Source: Bacteroidales bacterium OttesenSCG-928-B11
GTDB taxonomy: Bacteria; Bacteroidota; Bacteroidia; Bacteroidales; WCHB1-69
Direction: 5' to 3'
DNA: 34,294 nucleotides
Assembly: GCA_030267125.1 (NCBI GenBank)
Contig: JAJDJJ010000017.1
Span: 1 to 34,294, forward strand
Part shown: positions 25,732-33,964 of the stretch, in pieces
Position numbering within the stretch: position 1 is the first letter of the stretch
How the letters are laid out: the number at the start of each line of letters is the position of its first letter
Made by a program: the position numbers and the translations under genes
Notes under the pieces: model-generated
What the model was told of the DNA's origin: nothing
Seen by the model: the letters and a program-made list of their open reading frames with translations, nothing else
Database searches by the model: none

Positions 25732-27822
25732 ATGGAACTGTTTATAATCAAAAGAGATGGAAAAAAAGAACCCTTCTCACTTGAAAAGATCAAAAGCGCT
25801 ATCTCCAAAGCATTTTTATCTGTGGGCAGCTTTGCCACGGCAGATGTGATCACCAATGTGCTGAGCCGCGTAAGTATCACCAATGAAATCTCAGTGGAAG
25901 AGATTCAAAACCAAGTGGAAACCGCCTTGATGGCCGAAAGTTACTACGCTGTTGCCAAATCATACATGTTGTACCGGCAAAAGCATACCGAAGACCGCGA
26001 GGTACGCGACAAGCTCAACTTTCTGATAGACTACTGCAATGCGGCTAATGCGGCGACCGGAAGCAAGTTTGACGCTAACGCCAATGTGGAGAACAAGAAC
26101 ATGGCTACGTTGATTGGTGAATTGCCCAAGTCTAATTTCATCCGGCTCAACCGTCGCATGCTAACCGATAAACTCAAGGATATGTACGGGAAAGAGGTTT
26201 CCGATCGTTACATAGAGCTGCTTAATAATCATTTTATTTACAAAAACGATGAGACGAGTTTGGCGAACTATTGCGCCAGCATCACCATGTATCCTTGGCT
26301 GATCAGCGGAACCCATTCGATCGGAGGCAACTCGAAAGCGCCCACGAACCTGAAATCCTTCTGCGGCGGCTTTGTCAACATGGTATTTATGGTTTCCAGT
26401 ATGCTGAGCGGCGCCTGTGCCACACCCGAGTTCCTGATGTATATGAACTATTTTATCGGATTGGAATACGGCAATGATTATTACAAAAATGTTGACAGGG
26501 TGGTGGATCTTTCAATAAAACAACGTTCTTTGGATAAGATGATTACTGACTATTTTGAGCAGATTGTATATTCGATCAACCAGCCTACCGGCGCCCGTAA
26601 TTTCCAGGCCGTTTTCTGGAATATTTCCTATTATGATAAATACTATTTTGAAAGTCTGTTTGGCGAGTTTGTCTTCCCTGATGGGAATAAACCACATTGG
26701 AATTCACTCAGTTGGCTGCAAAAACGATTCATGAAGTGGTTCAATAGGGAACGGACTCGCGCCGTGTTAACCTTCCCGGTTGAAACGATGGCTTTGCTGA
26801 CAGAGAATGGCGATGCAAAAGACAAAGAATATGGTGATTTTACTGCGCAAATGTATACGGAAGGTCATTCGTTTTTTACTTACATGAGTGATAATGCCGA
26901 TTCGCTCAGCAGTTGCTGTCGTTTGCGTAACGAGATACAGGACAATGGATTCAGTTATACGTTGGGTGCCGGAGGTGTCTCTACCGGTTCCAAAAGCGTG
27001 TTGACGATCAACCTGAACCGATGCATTCAGCATGCCAGTCGGAAATCGATTCCTTATCCGATCTTTCTGGCCGAAGTTGTGGATTTGGTGCACCGGGTGC
27101 AATTGGCCTATAATGAGAACTTAAAATACATGCAGTCGAAAGGGATGTTACCGTTGTTTGATGCCGGCTATATCAATATGGGCCGGCAATATCTGACTAT
27201 TGGGGTGAATGGATTGGTGGAAGCTGCTGAGTACTTGGGAATTGAAATTGCCGATAATCCCCGTTATGAGAAATTTGTGCAACAGGTGCTCGGCATCGTG
27301 GAGGATTATAACAAGAGATACCGCACAAAGGATGTGATGTTTAATTGCGAGATGATACCCGCTGAAAATGTAGGTGTTAAGCATGCAAAATGGGATAGGG
27401 AAGATGGCTATAAAGTGAACCGTGACTGTTACAATAGCTATTTCTATATAGTAGAAGACGAATCGCTGAATATTATCGATAAGTTTCGACTCCACGGCCA
27501 CCGCTATATCGAACACCTGACCGGCGGTTCCGCACTTCATCTGAATTTGGAAGAGCATTTGAGCAAGGAACAATACCGGCAATTGTTGCGTGTGGCGACG
27601 AAAGAAGGTTGTAACTATTTTACATTCAATATTCCCAATACAGTGTGTAACGATTGTGGACACATTGATAAACGAAATCTGCAGGAGTGTCCGTCGTGTC
27701 ATAGCAAAAACTTGGACTATCTGACGCGGATTATCGGTTATATGAAACGGGTAAGTAATTTCTCACAAGCCAGACAAAAAGAGGCAGAATCAAGACATTA
27801 TGCTCAAGTTCACCAATTATAA
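25732..27822 (+). CDS. nrdD: anaerobic (class III) ribonucleoside-triphosphate reductase
   Basis: 696 residues. Makes deoxyribonucleotides with an oxygen-sensitive glycyl radical. An N-terminal ATP cone (about 1-90; KRDGKKEPFSLEKIKSAI, then SYMLYRQKHTEDRE) provides allosteric control. The catalytic barrel shows GNSKAPTNLKSFCGGFVNM, DSLSSCCRLRNEI and GAGGVSTGSKSVLTINLNR. At the C-terminus are a zinc site (Cys639, Cys642, Cys653, Cys656) and the radical glycine in TRIIGYMKR (Gly669), with a 27-residue tail. All key residues are present. The 355-base leader carries a cobalamin riboswitch. The nrdG gene begins inside its last codons (23-base overlap). Confidence 0.96.
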   Translation: MELFIIKRDGKKEPFSLEKIKSAISKAFLSVGSFATADVITNVLSRVSITNEISVEEIQNQVETALMAESYYAVAKSYMLYRQKHTEDREVRDKLNFLIDYCNAANAATGSKFDANANVENKNMATLIGELPKSNFIRLNRRMLTDKLKDMYGKEVSDRYIELLNNHFIYKNDETSLANYCASITMYPWLISGTHSIGGNSKAPTNLKSFCGGFVNMVFMVSSMLSGACATPEFLMYMNYFIGLEYGNDYYKNVDRVVDLSIKQRSLDKMITDYFEQIVYSINQPTGARNFQAVFWNISYYDKYYFESLFGEFVFPDGNKPHWNSLSWLQKRFMKWFNRERTRAVLTFPVETMALLTENGDAKDKEYGDFTAQMYTEGHSFFTYMSDNADSLSSCCRLRNEIQDNGFSYTLGAGGVSTGSKSVLTINLNRCIQHASRKSIPYPIFLAEVVDLVHRVQLAYNENLKYMQSKGMLPLFDAGYINMGRQYLTIGVNGLVEAAEYLGIEIADNPRYEKFVQQVLGIVEDYNKRYRTKDVMFNCEMIPAENVGVKHAKWDREDGYKVNRDCYNSYFYIVEDESLNIIDKFRLHGHRYIEHLTGGSALHLNLEEHLSKEQYRQLLRVATKEGCNYFTFNIPNTVCNDCGHIDKRNLQECPSCHSKNLDYLTRIIGYMKRVSNFSQARQKEAESRHYAQVHQL

Positions 27823-28282
27823 CATTGTCTTTCAGGAAATCCCCGATGAGGTGACTCTGGCGGTCAATCTCTCCAATTGTCCTAATCGTTGCAAAGGCTG
27901 TCACAGTCCATATTTGAGGGAAGATACCGGTCGATTGCTTGATGATGATAGTTTGATGGAGATTGTCAATGAGTATGATGGTGCGATTACTTGTGTCTGC
28001 TTTATGGGAGGTGATGCCGATCCTGAAGAAGTGGAGCGGTTGTCTGTCTTGATTCGAAAGAGATCGCGGGGCGCTTTGAAGACCGGTTGGTATTCGGGGA
28101 AAAACTGCTTCCCGGATTGTTGTTCGCCTTTGAATTTCAATTATATAAAATTAGGCCCATACATTGAAGAACTTGGCGGATTAGATTCCCCAACGACCAA
28201 CCAGCGATTTTATCACGTTGTGAACGGGGAGATGATAGAGGAGAAGGCAAATCAAAAATGGGGAACAAAAAAAGGAGGATGA
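27800..28282 (+). CDS. nrdG: class III reductase activating enzyme (radical SAM)
   Basis: 160 residues. Uses S-adenosylmethionine and a [4Fe-4S] cluster to place the glycyl radical on NrdD. The cluster motif is C-x3-C-x2-C at Cys27, Cys31 and Cys34 (NCPNRCKGCHSP); downstream are CFMGGDADPEE, the SAM-binding GGD/E-type strand, and KLGPYIEELGGLDSPTTNQR near the end, typical of NrdG. The start overlaps nrdD by 23 bases, so translation is coupled. The stop TGA (28280-28282) lies at the edge of a terminator stem. Same riboswitch control as nrdD. Confidence 0.95.
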   Translation: MLKFTNYNIVFQEIPDEVTLAVNLSNCPNRCKGCHSPYLREDTGRLLDDDSLMEIVNEYDGAITCVCFMGGDADPEEVERLSVLIRKRSRGALKTGWYSGKNCFPDCCSPLNFNYIKLGPYIEELGGLDSPTTNQRFYHVVNGEMIEEKANQKWGTKKGG

Positions 28283-28302
28283 ATTAATTTCGTCCTCCTT
28301 TT
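28270..28302. terminator. bidirectional terminator between nrdG and the coiled-coil gene
   Basis: AAAAGGAGGA (28270-28279) pairs exactly with TCCTCCTTTT (28293-28302), with inner GAA/TTC pairing. T-runs follow on both strands, so it can end nrdG transcripts from the left and those of the converging gene (28323) from the right. Confidence 0.8.
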
Positions 28303-28322
28303 GTGAACCGGTGCACCTTCTG

Positions 28323-28949
28323 CTATTTCTTAAATTGTTGCAATAAAGTATTCGCTTTGTTCAATTCGTTTTGCAGATCGCTGACTTTAGTTTGCCGGGT
28401 AGAAATATCTTTACCCATATCCTCGAGTTTCTTTTGGGCTTTCTCTCTCTGTTTTAGAGCGGAGGAGAGTTTCTTCTGCTCTTTATCCAGATTCTTGTTC
28501 AGATCGGAGATTTTTTGTTTCACATTATGGCCATTTGCAAAAGGAATAAACTCCTCTAAATAGACCTTGATATTAGCAACTTCTGCAAAATCAGCGGCGT
28601 CATCCATGGGGTTCATATTGCCTTTTGTGACAACAAAATAGACTTTCGCTTTATTGTCTTTCTTTTTCCCTTCGCGTACCACTTTGGTGTAAATGTCGTA
28701 ATTGCGCGTGCCTATCTTTGGTATATTCAAGTTGTTGTAGTAAGCAAAACCGGAAGCTTTCCCTGATTTGGCGCCGATATATTCCGCAAGGGCGCTTTCA
28801 ACAACAGCGGGGTCCAAGTCCGGAAGCACAATGGAATAACCGGGGACGGTTTGTTTATCAATAATTGCGTTTTCCTTGTAAGGAACTTGAGCGATCACAT
28901 TAACAGTCATTAAAACAGTAATCGCGATTAAAACAGTGATCTTTTTCAT
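28323..28949 (-). CDS. secreted coiled-coil protein, unknown function
   Basis: 208 residues. Signal peptide (MKK, hydrophobic core, ending VIAQ near residue 21). Middle part (about 25-135) is a compact domain of no family I recognise, with YNNLNIPKIGTRNYDIYTKV and YFVVTKGNMNPMDDAADFA. The last 70 residues are a highly charged heptad-like helix (KISDLNKNLDKEQKKL, then QREKAQKKLEDMGK and SDLQNELNKANTLLQQF), a clear coiled coil ending at the C-terminus. Probably periplasmic. A TAAATTTG box lies upstream at 29025-29032. It diverges from the M48 protease gene, 130 bases away, which suggests but does not prove a link. Confidence 0.8.
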   Translation of the reverse strand: MKKITVLIAITVLMTVNVIAQVPYKENAIIDKQTVPGYSIVLPDLDPAVVESALAEYIGAKSGKASGFAYYNNLNIPKIGTRNYDIYTKVVREGKKKDNKAKVYFVVTKGNMNPMDDAADFAEVANIKVYLEEFIPFANGHNVKQKISDLNKNLDKEQKKLSSALKQREKAQKKLEDMGKDISTRQTKVSDLQNELNKANTLLQQFKK

Positions 28950-29024
28950 GTTTTTAATTTTTTTAGTTTAGCTTCAATTTATAACCATAACACAAGCATA
29001 ATTAGATTTGTTTGCTTGCCGCTG

Positions 29025-29032
29025 CAAATTTA
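29025..29032 (-). promoter_or_regulatory. possible -7 box for the coiled-coil gene
   Basis: TAAATTTG on the minus strand matches TAnnTTTG, 75 bases before the start at 28949. It stands 10 bases from the opposing M48 box at 29043-29050. Confidence 0.35.
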
Positions 29033-29042
29033 AAAAAAATCT

Positions 29043-29050
29043 TATTTTTG
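29043..29050 (+). promoter_or_regulatory. -7 box for the M48 protease operon
   Basis: TATTTTTG on the plus strand, 29 bases before ATG 29080. The nearest TTG (29016-29018) is 24 bases upstream, longer than the usual spacing, so the -33 element is uncertain. Confidence 0.5.
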
Positions 29051-29079
29051 CCATGTAATAATAACCTCAAATTATATAT

Positions 29080-31206
29080 ATGCGTATTTTTTCAACTATT
29101 GTTTGTTTTTTGTTCCTAGTATTACCGGTTTTAGCCCAACCATCCCTCGAAAATTTTGATTGGCTTAAAAGCGAGGGAACAATTCCTCCCGATTATAAAA
29201 AAGCGATGGAAAACCCTACGGATATGTCGCTGTTAGCACTTAACCATTTTTTTGGTCGCGGGGAAGTGATTTACGGATCATCTGTAAATCAATATCTTGA
29301 TAAAATTATTGATAATATTCTGAAGGATGATCCCGAGTTGCGGAACGAAATTCGTTGTTATGTCATTCGCTCGGCAGAAGTGAACGCATTCGCTACCTCA
29401 GCGGGTGTCATTTGTGTGAATTTGGGACTGATTGCGCAAGCGAGCAATGAGAGCGAAATTGCATTTGTGCTGGCTCACGAGATCGCGCATTATGCGAAAA
29501 AACACACGCTTCGGAAAAAAGAACAACGGAAAGGGAAAATTGATGATGAGCTGGATGCATTTCTTAAATACCACACCTATTCCCGCGAAATCGAAGTGGA
29601 AGCCGATCGTTATGCAATCGAGAAATATTATGCAAATTCCGCCTATTCCTATGAAGCTCTCGAAGGTGTTTTCGATTTGTTGCAATACGGCTACCTCCCA
29701 TTTGATGAAATGCCGTTTACTCGTAGTTTTGTAGAAGAGGAGTTTTACAGCTTTCCCGATAATTATTACTTGGAAAGCGTAAGCCCCATCCGCAGCCGTG
29801 ATGATTATATCGATACGCTCAGCACACATCCGAATATCAAAAAGAGAAGGGAAAATGTGGAAAATATAATCTCTGGCTTCGACAATAATGGACGCAACTT
29901 GTTTGTGCAATCTGAAAGTCAATTTAAAAAAATTCGTGAGATTTGCCGCTTTGAATGTGTCAATGTTTATCTAACCAACCATAATTACGACAATGCGCTA
30001 TTCAATATCTATTTCTTGCAAAAAGCTAATCCCGATAACAAGTTTTTAGATGTTGCCTTAGCCTCAACATATTATGGTTTGTGCATGCATAAATTGCAAA
30101 GCAACTACTCGGAAGTTATGCCGAACGCCAAGAAAATTGAAGGTGAAAAACAGCAATTGAACCATGTTTTCAATAAATTCTCAAGACAGGAATTAAATGT
30201 GCTGGCTCTTAGAAATCTATGGAAAACCCAAGCCAAGTATCCGAATGATGTGTTTTTAAAAGAGATGTTGGAAGATGTAGCTTCCAGGCTGATTGTGCGA
30301 AGCAAAATGACGTTTAACGACTTTTCGGATTACGCACAGCATGTGGATCCCGCTAGTATTGTGGTGGAAGAAGTGCCGGAGGACACAACCTCGACAACTT
30401 CCCGCTACCAACGAATCCGTAAATCCACTCGCGGCAAGGTGATCCCAACCGAAAAATTCAAAACGCTAAACTATATGTTGGTTGATATGAAGGCGGATCC
30501 TGATTTTATTAACTATATGGATAAATTGGAGAAACGCTTGGAGGATGAACAAGTGCTCAAACGCTTGGACACTAAAGAGGAAAAAACACCCATCAAAGAG
30601 ATTGCCGTGTGGTCGCCTTCCTATTGGCGTGATATTAAAGTCCCCAAAAACGCCACCGATAAAAATTATGAGAAATACCTGACAAAAATGGAAAAAGATA
30701 AGAGTAAGATCGACAAAACGGTGGCGTATTCTTTGGAAAAACTGAAGTTCGATTACAGCTACCATACGGCGGATAAGATTGCGCGGTTCGATACGAAAGA
30801 GTATAATACCTACACCATGATGCAACAGTGGTATTTGGAATACATTTGCGCTGATAAGGCGGAAATGCGACTGTACCATTGCCGGGATAGCGAGACCCTG
30901 ATTTCGGAAATGGGCTACAATAACGTTGCGTTTATTTATGTCTATTGTACGCCGTCAAGCTTCTCGCGGTATGATAAATATGAAAAGCTAATCTTCTATT
31001 CCGTATTCAATTACACCATCATTCCCATGACTGTTTTTAATTTCTTGTTGCCTAATTACCGTACATCCATTGCAGTCAATATGGTGGATTTGCGGGATGG
31101 CAAAACTGTTCTAAGTAAAGGGGTGAACCGTGTTGGCGATATGACCAAAAGTTATATCAACTATTTCATTTATGACTCATTTTATAATTTAAAGAAAGGG
31201 AAATAA
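29080..31206 (+). CDS. M48-family metalloprotease, secreted
   Basis: 708 residues. Signal peptide of about 20 residues ending VLAQ. The peptidase domain (about 45-265) has the zinc motif LAHEIAHYAKKH (His133, Glu134, His137) and the third-ligand block EVEADRYA (Glu172, Asp176), as in the M48 family of BepA/Oma1-like enzymes. The STHPNIKKRRENV end of the domain is typical. The remaining 440 residues are a family-unknown C-terminal part: a helical stretch about 280-400 (possibly TPR-like, as in BepA) and a mixed charged region to the end. Likely a periplasmic protease of envelope protein quality control. The small barrel protein starts two bases after its stop. Confidence 0.9.
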   Translation: MRIFSTIVCFLFLVLPVLAQPSLENFDWLKSEGTIPPDYKKAMENPTDMSLLALNHFFGRGEVIYGSSVNQYLDKIIDNILKDDPELRNEIRCYVIRSAEVNAFATSAGVICVNLGLIAQASNESEIAFVLAHEIAHYAKKHTLRKKEQRKGKIDDELDAFLKYHTYSREIEVEADRYAIEKYYANSAYSYEALEGVFDLLQYGYLPFDEMPFTRSFVEEEFYSFPDNYYLESVSPIRSRDDYIDTLSTHPNIKKRRENVENIISGFDNNGRNLFVQSESQFKKIREICRFECVNVYLTNHNYDNALFNIYFLQKANPDNKFLDVALASTYYGLCMHKLQSNYSEVMPNAKKIEGEKQQLNHVFNKFSRQELNVLALRNLWKTQAKYPNDVFLKEMLEDVASRLIVRSKMTFNDFSDYAQHVDPASIVVEEVPEDTTSTTSRYQRIRKSTRGKVIPTEKFKTLNYMLVDMKADPDFINYMDKLEKRLEDEQVLKRLDTKEEKTPIKEIAVWSPSYWRDIKVPKNATDKNYEKYLTKMEKDKSKIDKTVAYSLEKLKFDYSYHTADKIARFDTKEYNTYTMMQQWYLEYICADKAEMRLYHCRDSETLISEMGYNNVAFIYVYCTPSSFSRYDKYEKLIFYSVFNYTIIPMTVFNFLLPNYRTSIAVNMVDLRDGKTVLSKGVNRVGDMTKSYINYFIYDSFYNLKKGK

Positions 31207-31208
31207 TC

Positions 31209-31904
31209 ATGAGAAAATATATTATTGCCGCAATTTTTTGCATTGTTTTTTGTTCGTCCAATCTGTTCTCACAAGGGAGCGGATACATGGGGCGTCATCT
31301 GTTTGTTAACGCCGAAGTGGTTAATTCGCCTTGTTATTTCAGGCCTAACGTGAATGGAAAAACAAGTTATTTCGCGTTTGACTATATCTTAAATCCCAGC
31401 ATAGAATACGTCTTGGGTACGCGAATGACAATCGGTGCCAGTTTTGTTTATCATAAATCATTGTTCGAAGATGTGGGCTCAATTGTTGATGGAGACTATG
31501 AGTATTATTACTGGGAAGGAAGCATGTACACAGGCCGTTACAATACCAGTAAAACAATCGGCGGTGGTCTTTTCTACAAAATCTATTATGGCAACGCTGC
31601 TTTCGGGAATTATTTTAAAGCAGAGGTGAATCTGCTTAATGTTAGCTCCGATGCGCAAAACGAACTGAAAGAACCGATAAGTTTCATCATGGGCGGTGGC
31701 AGAGTGGAGTTTGGTAAAGATTTCCTCTTCTTCAATAGGTTGAAGTTGAATATGGGAATAGGCGCAGGAATCACGTTTGGCGGTGGTAGTATTGTGCGAG
31801 AAATGCTTGATGGAGCCGACACGATGAAAGAAAGCGCCGGAACAAGAGTTGCCCGAAATTATATCTTCGGGCTTCGTATGGGCGTAGGATTCTTAGCGTT
31901 CTAA
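31209..31904 (+). CDS. small outer-membrane beta-barrel protein, unknown function
   Basis: 231 residues. Signal peptide (MRKYIIAAIFCIVFCSSNLF, cleaved near SQG). Strand-like alternation through the rest (YVLGTRMTIGASFVYH, GGGLFYKIYYGNAAFGNYFK, LKLNMGIGAGITFGGGS) and the last residues GLRMGVGFLAF ending in phenylalanine, the usual C-terminal signal of an outer-membrane barrel. No named family recognised. It starts two bases after the M48 gene, so they are co-translated; the protein may be a client or partner of that protease. Confidence 0.8.
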   Translation: MRKYIIAAIFCIVFCSSNLFSQGSGYMGRHLFVNAEVVNSPCYFRPNVNGKTSYFAFDYILNPSIEYVLGTRMTIGASFVYHKSLFEDVGSIVDGDYEYYYWEGSMYTGRYNTSKTIGGGLFYKIYYGNAAFGNYFKAEVNLLNVSSDAQNELKEPISFIMGGGRVEFGKDFLFFNRLKLNMGIGAGITFGGGSIVREMLDGADTMKESAGTRVARNYIFGLRMGVGFLAF

Positions 31905-31908
31905 ATTC

Positions 31909-33318
31909 TTAGTCCATTTGGAAAACCACGGCATGGGCGTTGGGTAGTTTTTTACGCAAAGATGCCGGCACTTCAATATAATAGCCTTCCTTGTCTTTTT
32001 TGAGGGAGGCTTTTGTTTTACTACCTAACACGCTGATGCTTCCGGTTTTTGCCTTTTCTAATCCGGTTAGGCGAATCACCGCGGGCAGCGTGTTCGAGCC
32101 TTCCGCCACTAAATAAATAGCATTGGTTTTCCCGCTTTTTGTTTTTGTGAATCTTACATTTTCAAAACTATAGGGGTAAACCGGCCGGGTGGAGTAGATG
32201 GCGTTGCCGTTCACTTGCATCCAAGCGCCAATACCTTGCATGCGGTCAATGGCGTCGGGGTGAAGAGAACCGTCGGGGGCAGGTCCCACGTTAAGCAAGA
32301 AATTGCCGCCTTTTGCCACAATGTCGGATAGCAAATGTATCAGTTTCGTTGTGCTTTTATAGTTGTCGTTAGGAACGTACGACCAAGAATCGCCCATTGA
32401 CATGCAGGTTTCCCAAGGATATGGGAGGAGCGTGTCGGGAACTTGCTGCTCCGGGGTTCTGTAGTTCTCGTATTTGCCATGTACTGAACGGTCCACGATG
32501 AGCATATTGCCTTGATGACCTCTCGCCATTTTCGCAATTTTGGGCATATTCACATCCTGGATCCAACCTTGGCAACCGATCCATGGTGTAGACTCTTCGG
32601 TCAAACTCCACTCCGGACGAATCCAGCCGCCGTCTAACCATAAGATATCCACTTTGCCATATTGTGTCATCAGCTCTTCGATCTGTCGGTAAGTGAAGTC
32701 GACGAATTTTTGGAAGCGTTCAGGGTGCTCTTTGGGGTCGTAATTAACATTGCGGTCGGGGGTTGCCCACTCGGGTGCCCAATAGTCGGTGTTGTTCCAG
32801 TCGGGTTTTGAAAAATAGAGCCCAATCCAAAATTTTTTCGCATTGAACGACTTCACAATCTCGCCGGTAATGTCCGCTTTTGGATTGGCGGAGAAAGGAC
32901 AAGAAGGGTCGGTGATGGTGTAACTAGTCTCTTTGGAATTATACATGCAAAAACCGTCGTGATGTTTTGTGGTGAAAACCACATATTTCATGCCCGCTTG
33001 TTCCGCTAAGCCAGCCCAAGCATCGGGATCGAATTTGGTGGGATTAAAAGTTTTATTCAAGACTTTGTATCGTGCCACGTAATCCACGTAGTTAGCCCCC
33101 CCGCGGCTAATCCAAGGTTCGTTGCAAATCGACCACGATTCCACTACGCCCCATTGCGAATAAGGCCCCCAGTGCATCATAAAGCCAAATTTGAGATCCT
33201 GCCACTCGTCAATTTTTTGCAGGATTTGCGGATCGGTTTCGAAATCTTGCTCGGTTTGAGCTTGCATTGAAACGAAAGAGAAAAGTAAGGCTAATAATAA
33301 AAAATGGATTTTTTTCAT
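31909..33318 (-). CDS. alpha-L-fucosidase, GH29, secreted
   Basis: 469 residues from ATG 33318 (the upstream in-frame start at 33399 would put 27 polar residues before the signal peptide and is rejected). Signal peptide MKKIHFLLLALLFSFVSMQA. GH29 barrel: LKFGFMMHWGPYSQWG, WAGLAEQAGMKYVVFTTKHH, DGFCMYNSKET, and the nucleophile aspartate in ILWLDGGW (Asp229). LLNVGPAPDGSLHPDA closes the catalytic domain, followed by a beta-sandwich tail from about residue 375. Releases fucose from host or plant glycans in the periplasm or outside. No SusC/SusD genes or regulator nearby, so it is not part of a visible polysaccharide locus. Converges with the barrel gene, four bases apart. Confidence 0.93.
   Translation of the reverse strand: MKKIHFLLLALLFSFVSMQAQTEQDFETDPQILQKIDEWQDLKFGFMMHWGPYSQWGVVESWSICNEPWISRGGANYVDYVARYKVLNKTFNPTKFDPDAWAGLAEQAGMKYVVFTTKHHDGFCMYNSKETSYTITDPSCPFSANPKADITGEIVKSFNAKKFWIGLYFSKPDWNNTDYWAPEWATPDRNVNYDPKEHPERFQKFVDFTYRQIEELMTQYGKVDILWLDGGWIRPEWSLTEESTPWIGCQGWIQDVNMPKIAKMARGHQGNMLIVDRSVHGKYENYRTPEQQVPDTLLPYPWETCMSMGDSWSYVPNDNYKSTTKLIHLLSDIVAKGGNFLLNVGPAPDGSLHPDAIDRMQGIGAWMQVNGNAIYSTRPVYPYSFENVRFTKTKSGKTNAIYLVAEGSNTLPAVIRLTGLEKAKTGSISVLGSKTKASLKKDKEGYYIEVPASLRKKLPNAHAVVFQMD
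31984..32019 (+). terminator. terminator of the M48 operon, antisense within the fucosidase gene
   Basis: GCCTTCC (31984-31990) pairs with GGGAGGC (32004-32010) with one G-U pair, followed by TTTTGTTTT (32011-32019). Read on the plus strand it is a good terminator 80 bases past the barrel-protein stop. The same bases code for the C-terminal part of GH29 on the minus strand. Confidence 0.5.
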
Positions 33319-33475
33319 GTGATATTTTCTTTGTTTAACTATTAATATTGCCATTCCTAAAAAACGATGCAATGATAAGGAAAAAAAATTAACGGGCAAT
33401 TGAACTTCGGATTCTTCTTTTTGTTACTGAGGTGGAAATTGTTCAAGGAGAAAATTGTCCTTTAATTTGTTTACT

Positions 33476-33964
33476 ATGACGACCGCCGAAAAAATAATTA
33501 AAAGTCTTGCTTTACAGCCACATCCCGAAGGCGGTTATTATAGGGAGACTTACCGTGCGGTGAAAACTATTGATATTGTTGATCCATCGCAGGAGCGAAG
33601 AAATATCGCCACTTCGATTTACTACCTTTTGACCGATCAAGACCATTCTAACTTTCACAAAATCGCATCGGATGAGGTTTGGTACTTCCATCAGGGCAAT
33701 ACCATTGAATTGGTGATGATCAAGGATCGGGTGTTGTCCGTGAAATTGGTGGGAAATCAAATCGACAGAAATGAGCATCCGCAGGTGGTAATTCCCGCCG
33801 GTACATGGTTCGCCGCCGGTATCAAAGGTCGGAAAGGGTACGCCTTATCCAGCTGTTCAGTTTCTCCCGGGTTTGATTTTCGCGACTTTGAGATGGCTAC
33901 CCGCAAGGAACTCATAGCGCAATACCCGTATCTGGAAAATGAGATAATTCGGTTTACTCGATAA
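33476..33964 (+). CDS. DUF985 cupin protein
   Basis: 162 residues from ATG 33476 (the TTG at 33455 adds seven residues and is less likely). Single-domain cupin of the DUF985 family: LQPHPEGGYYRETYRA near the start, SIYYLLTDQDHSNFHKIASD, EVWYFHQGNTIELVMI, PAGTWFAAGIKG and SVSPGFDFRDFEMA in the second motif, ending in IIRFTR. Length fits the family. Cytoplasmic (no signal peptide). Some members are sugar-phosphate or nucleotide-sugar related and similar to epimerase-like cupins, but the reaction is unknown. It diverges from the fucosidase with 157 bases between the start codons. No clear promoter box. Confidence 0.85.
   Translation: MTTAEKIIKSLALQPHPEGGYYRETYRAVKTIDIVDPSQERRNIATSIYYLLTDQDHSNFHKIASDEVWYFHQGNTIELVMIKDRVLSVKLVGNQIDRNEHPQVVIPAGTWFAAGIKGRKGYALSSCSVSPGFDFRDFEMATRKELIAQYPYLENEIIRFTR

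Noticed and set aside
27148-27702. 184-residue minus-strand frame opposite nrdD
   Set aside because: Antisense shadow of nrdD; no independent evidence.
29398-29922. 174-residue minus-strand frame opposite the M48 gene
   Set aside because: Antisense to the zinc-motif region of the protease; no independent evidence.
31909-33318. Polysaccharide utilisation locus around the fucosidase
   Set aside because: No SusC/SusD pair, sensor or second glycosidase lies next to it.
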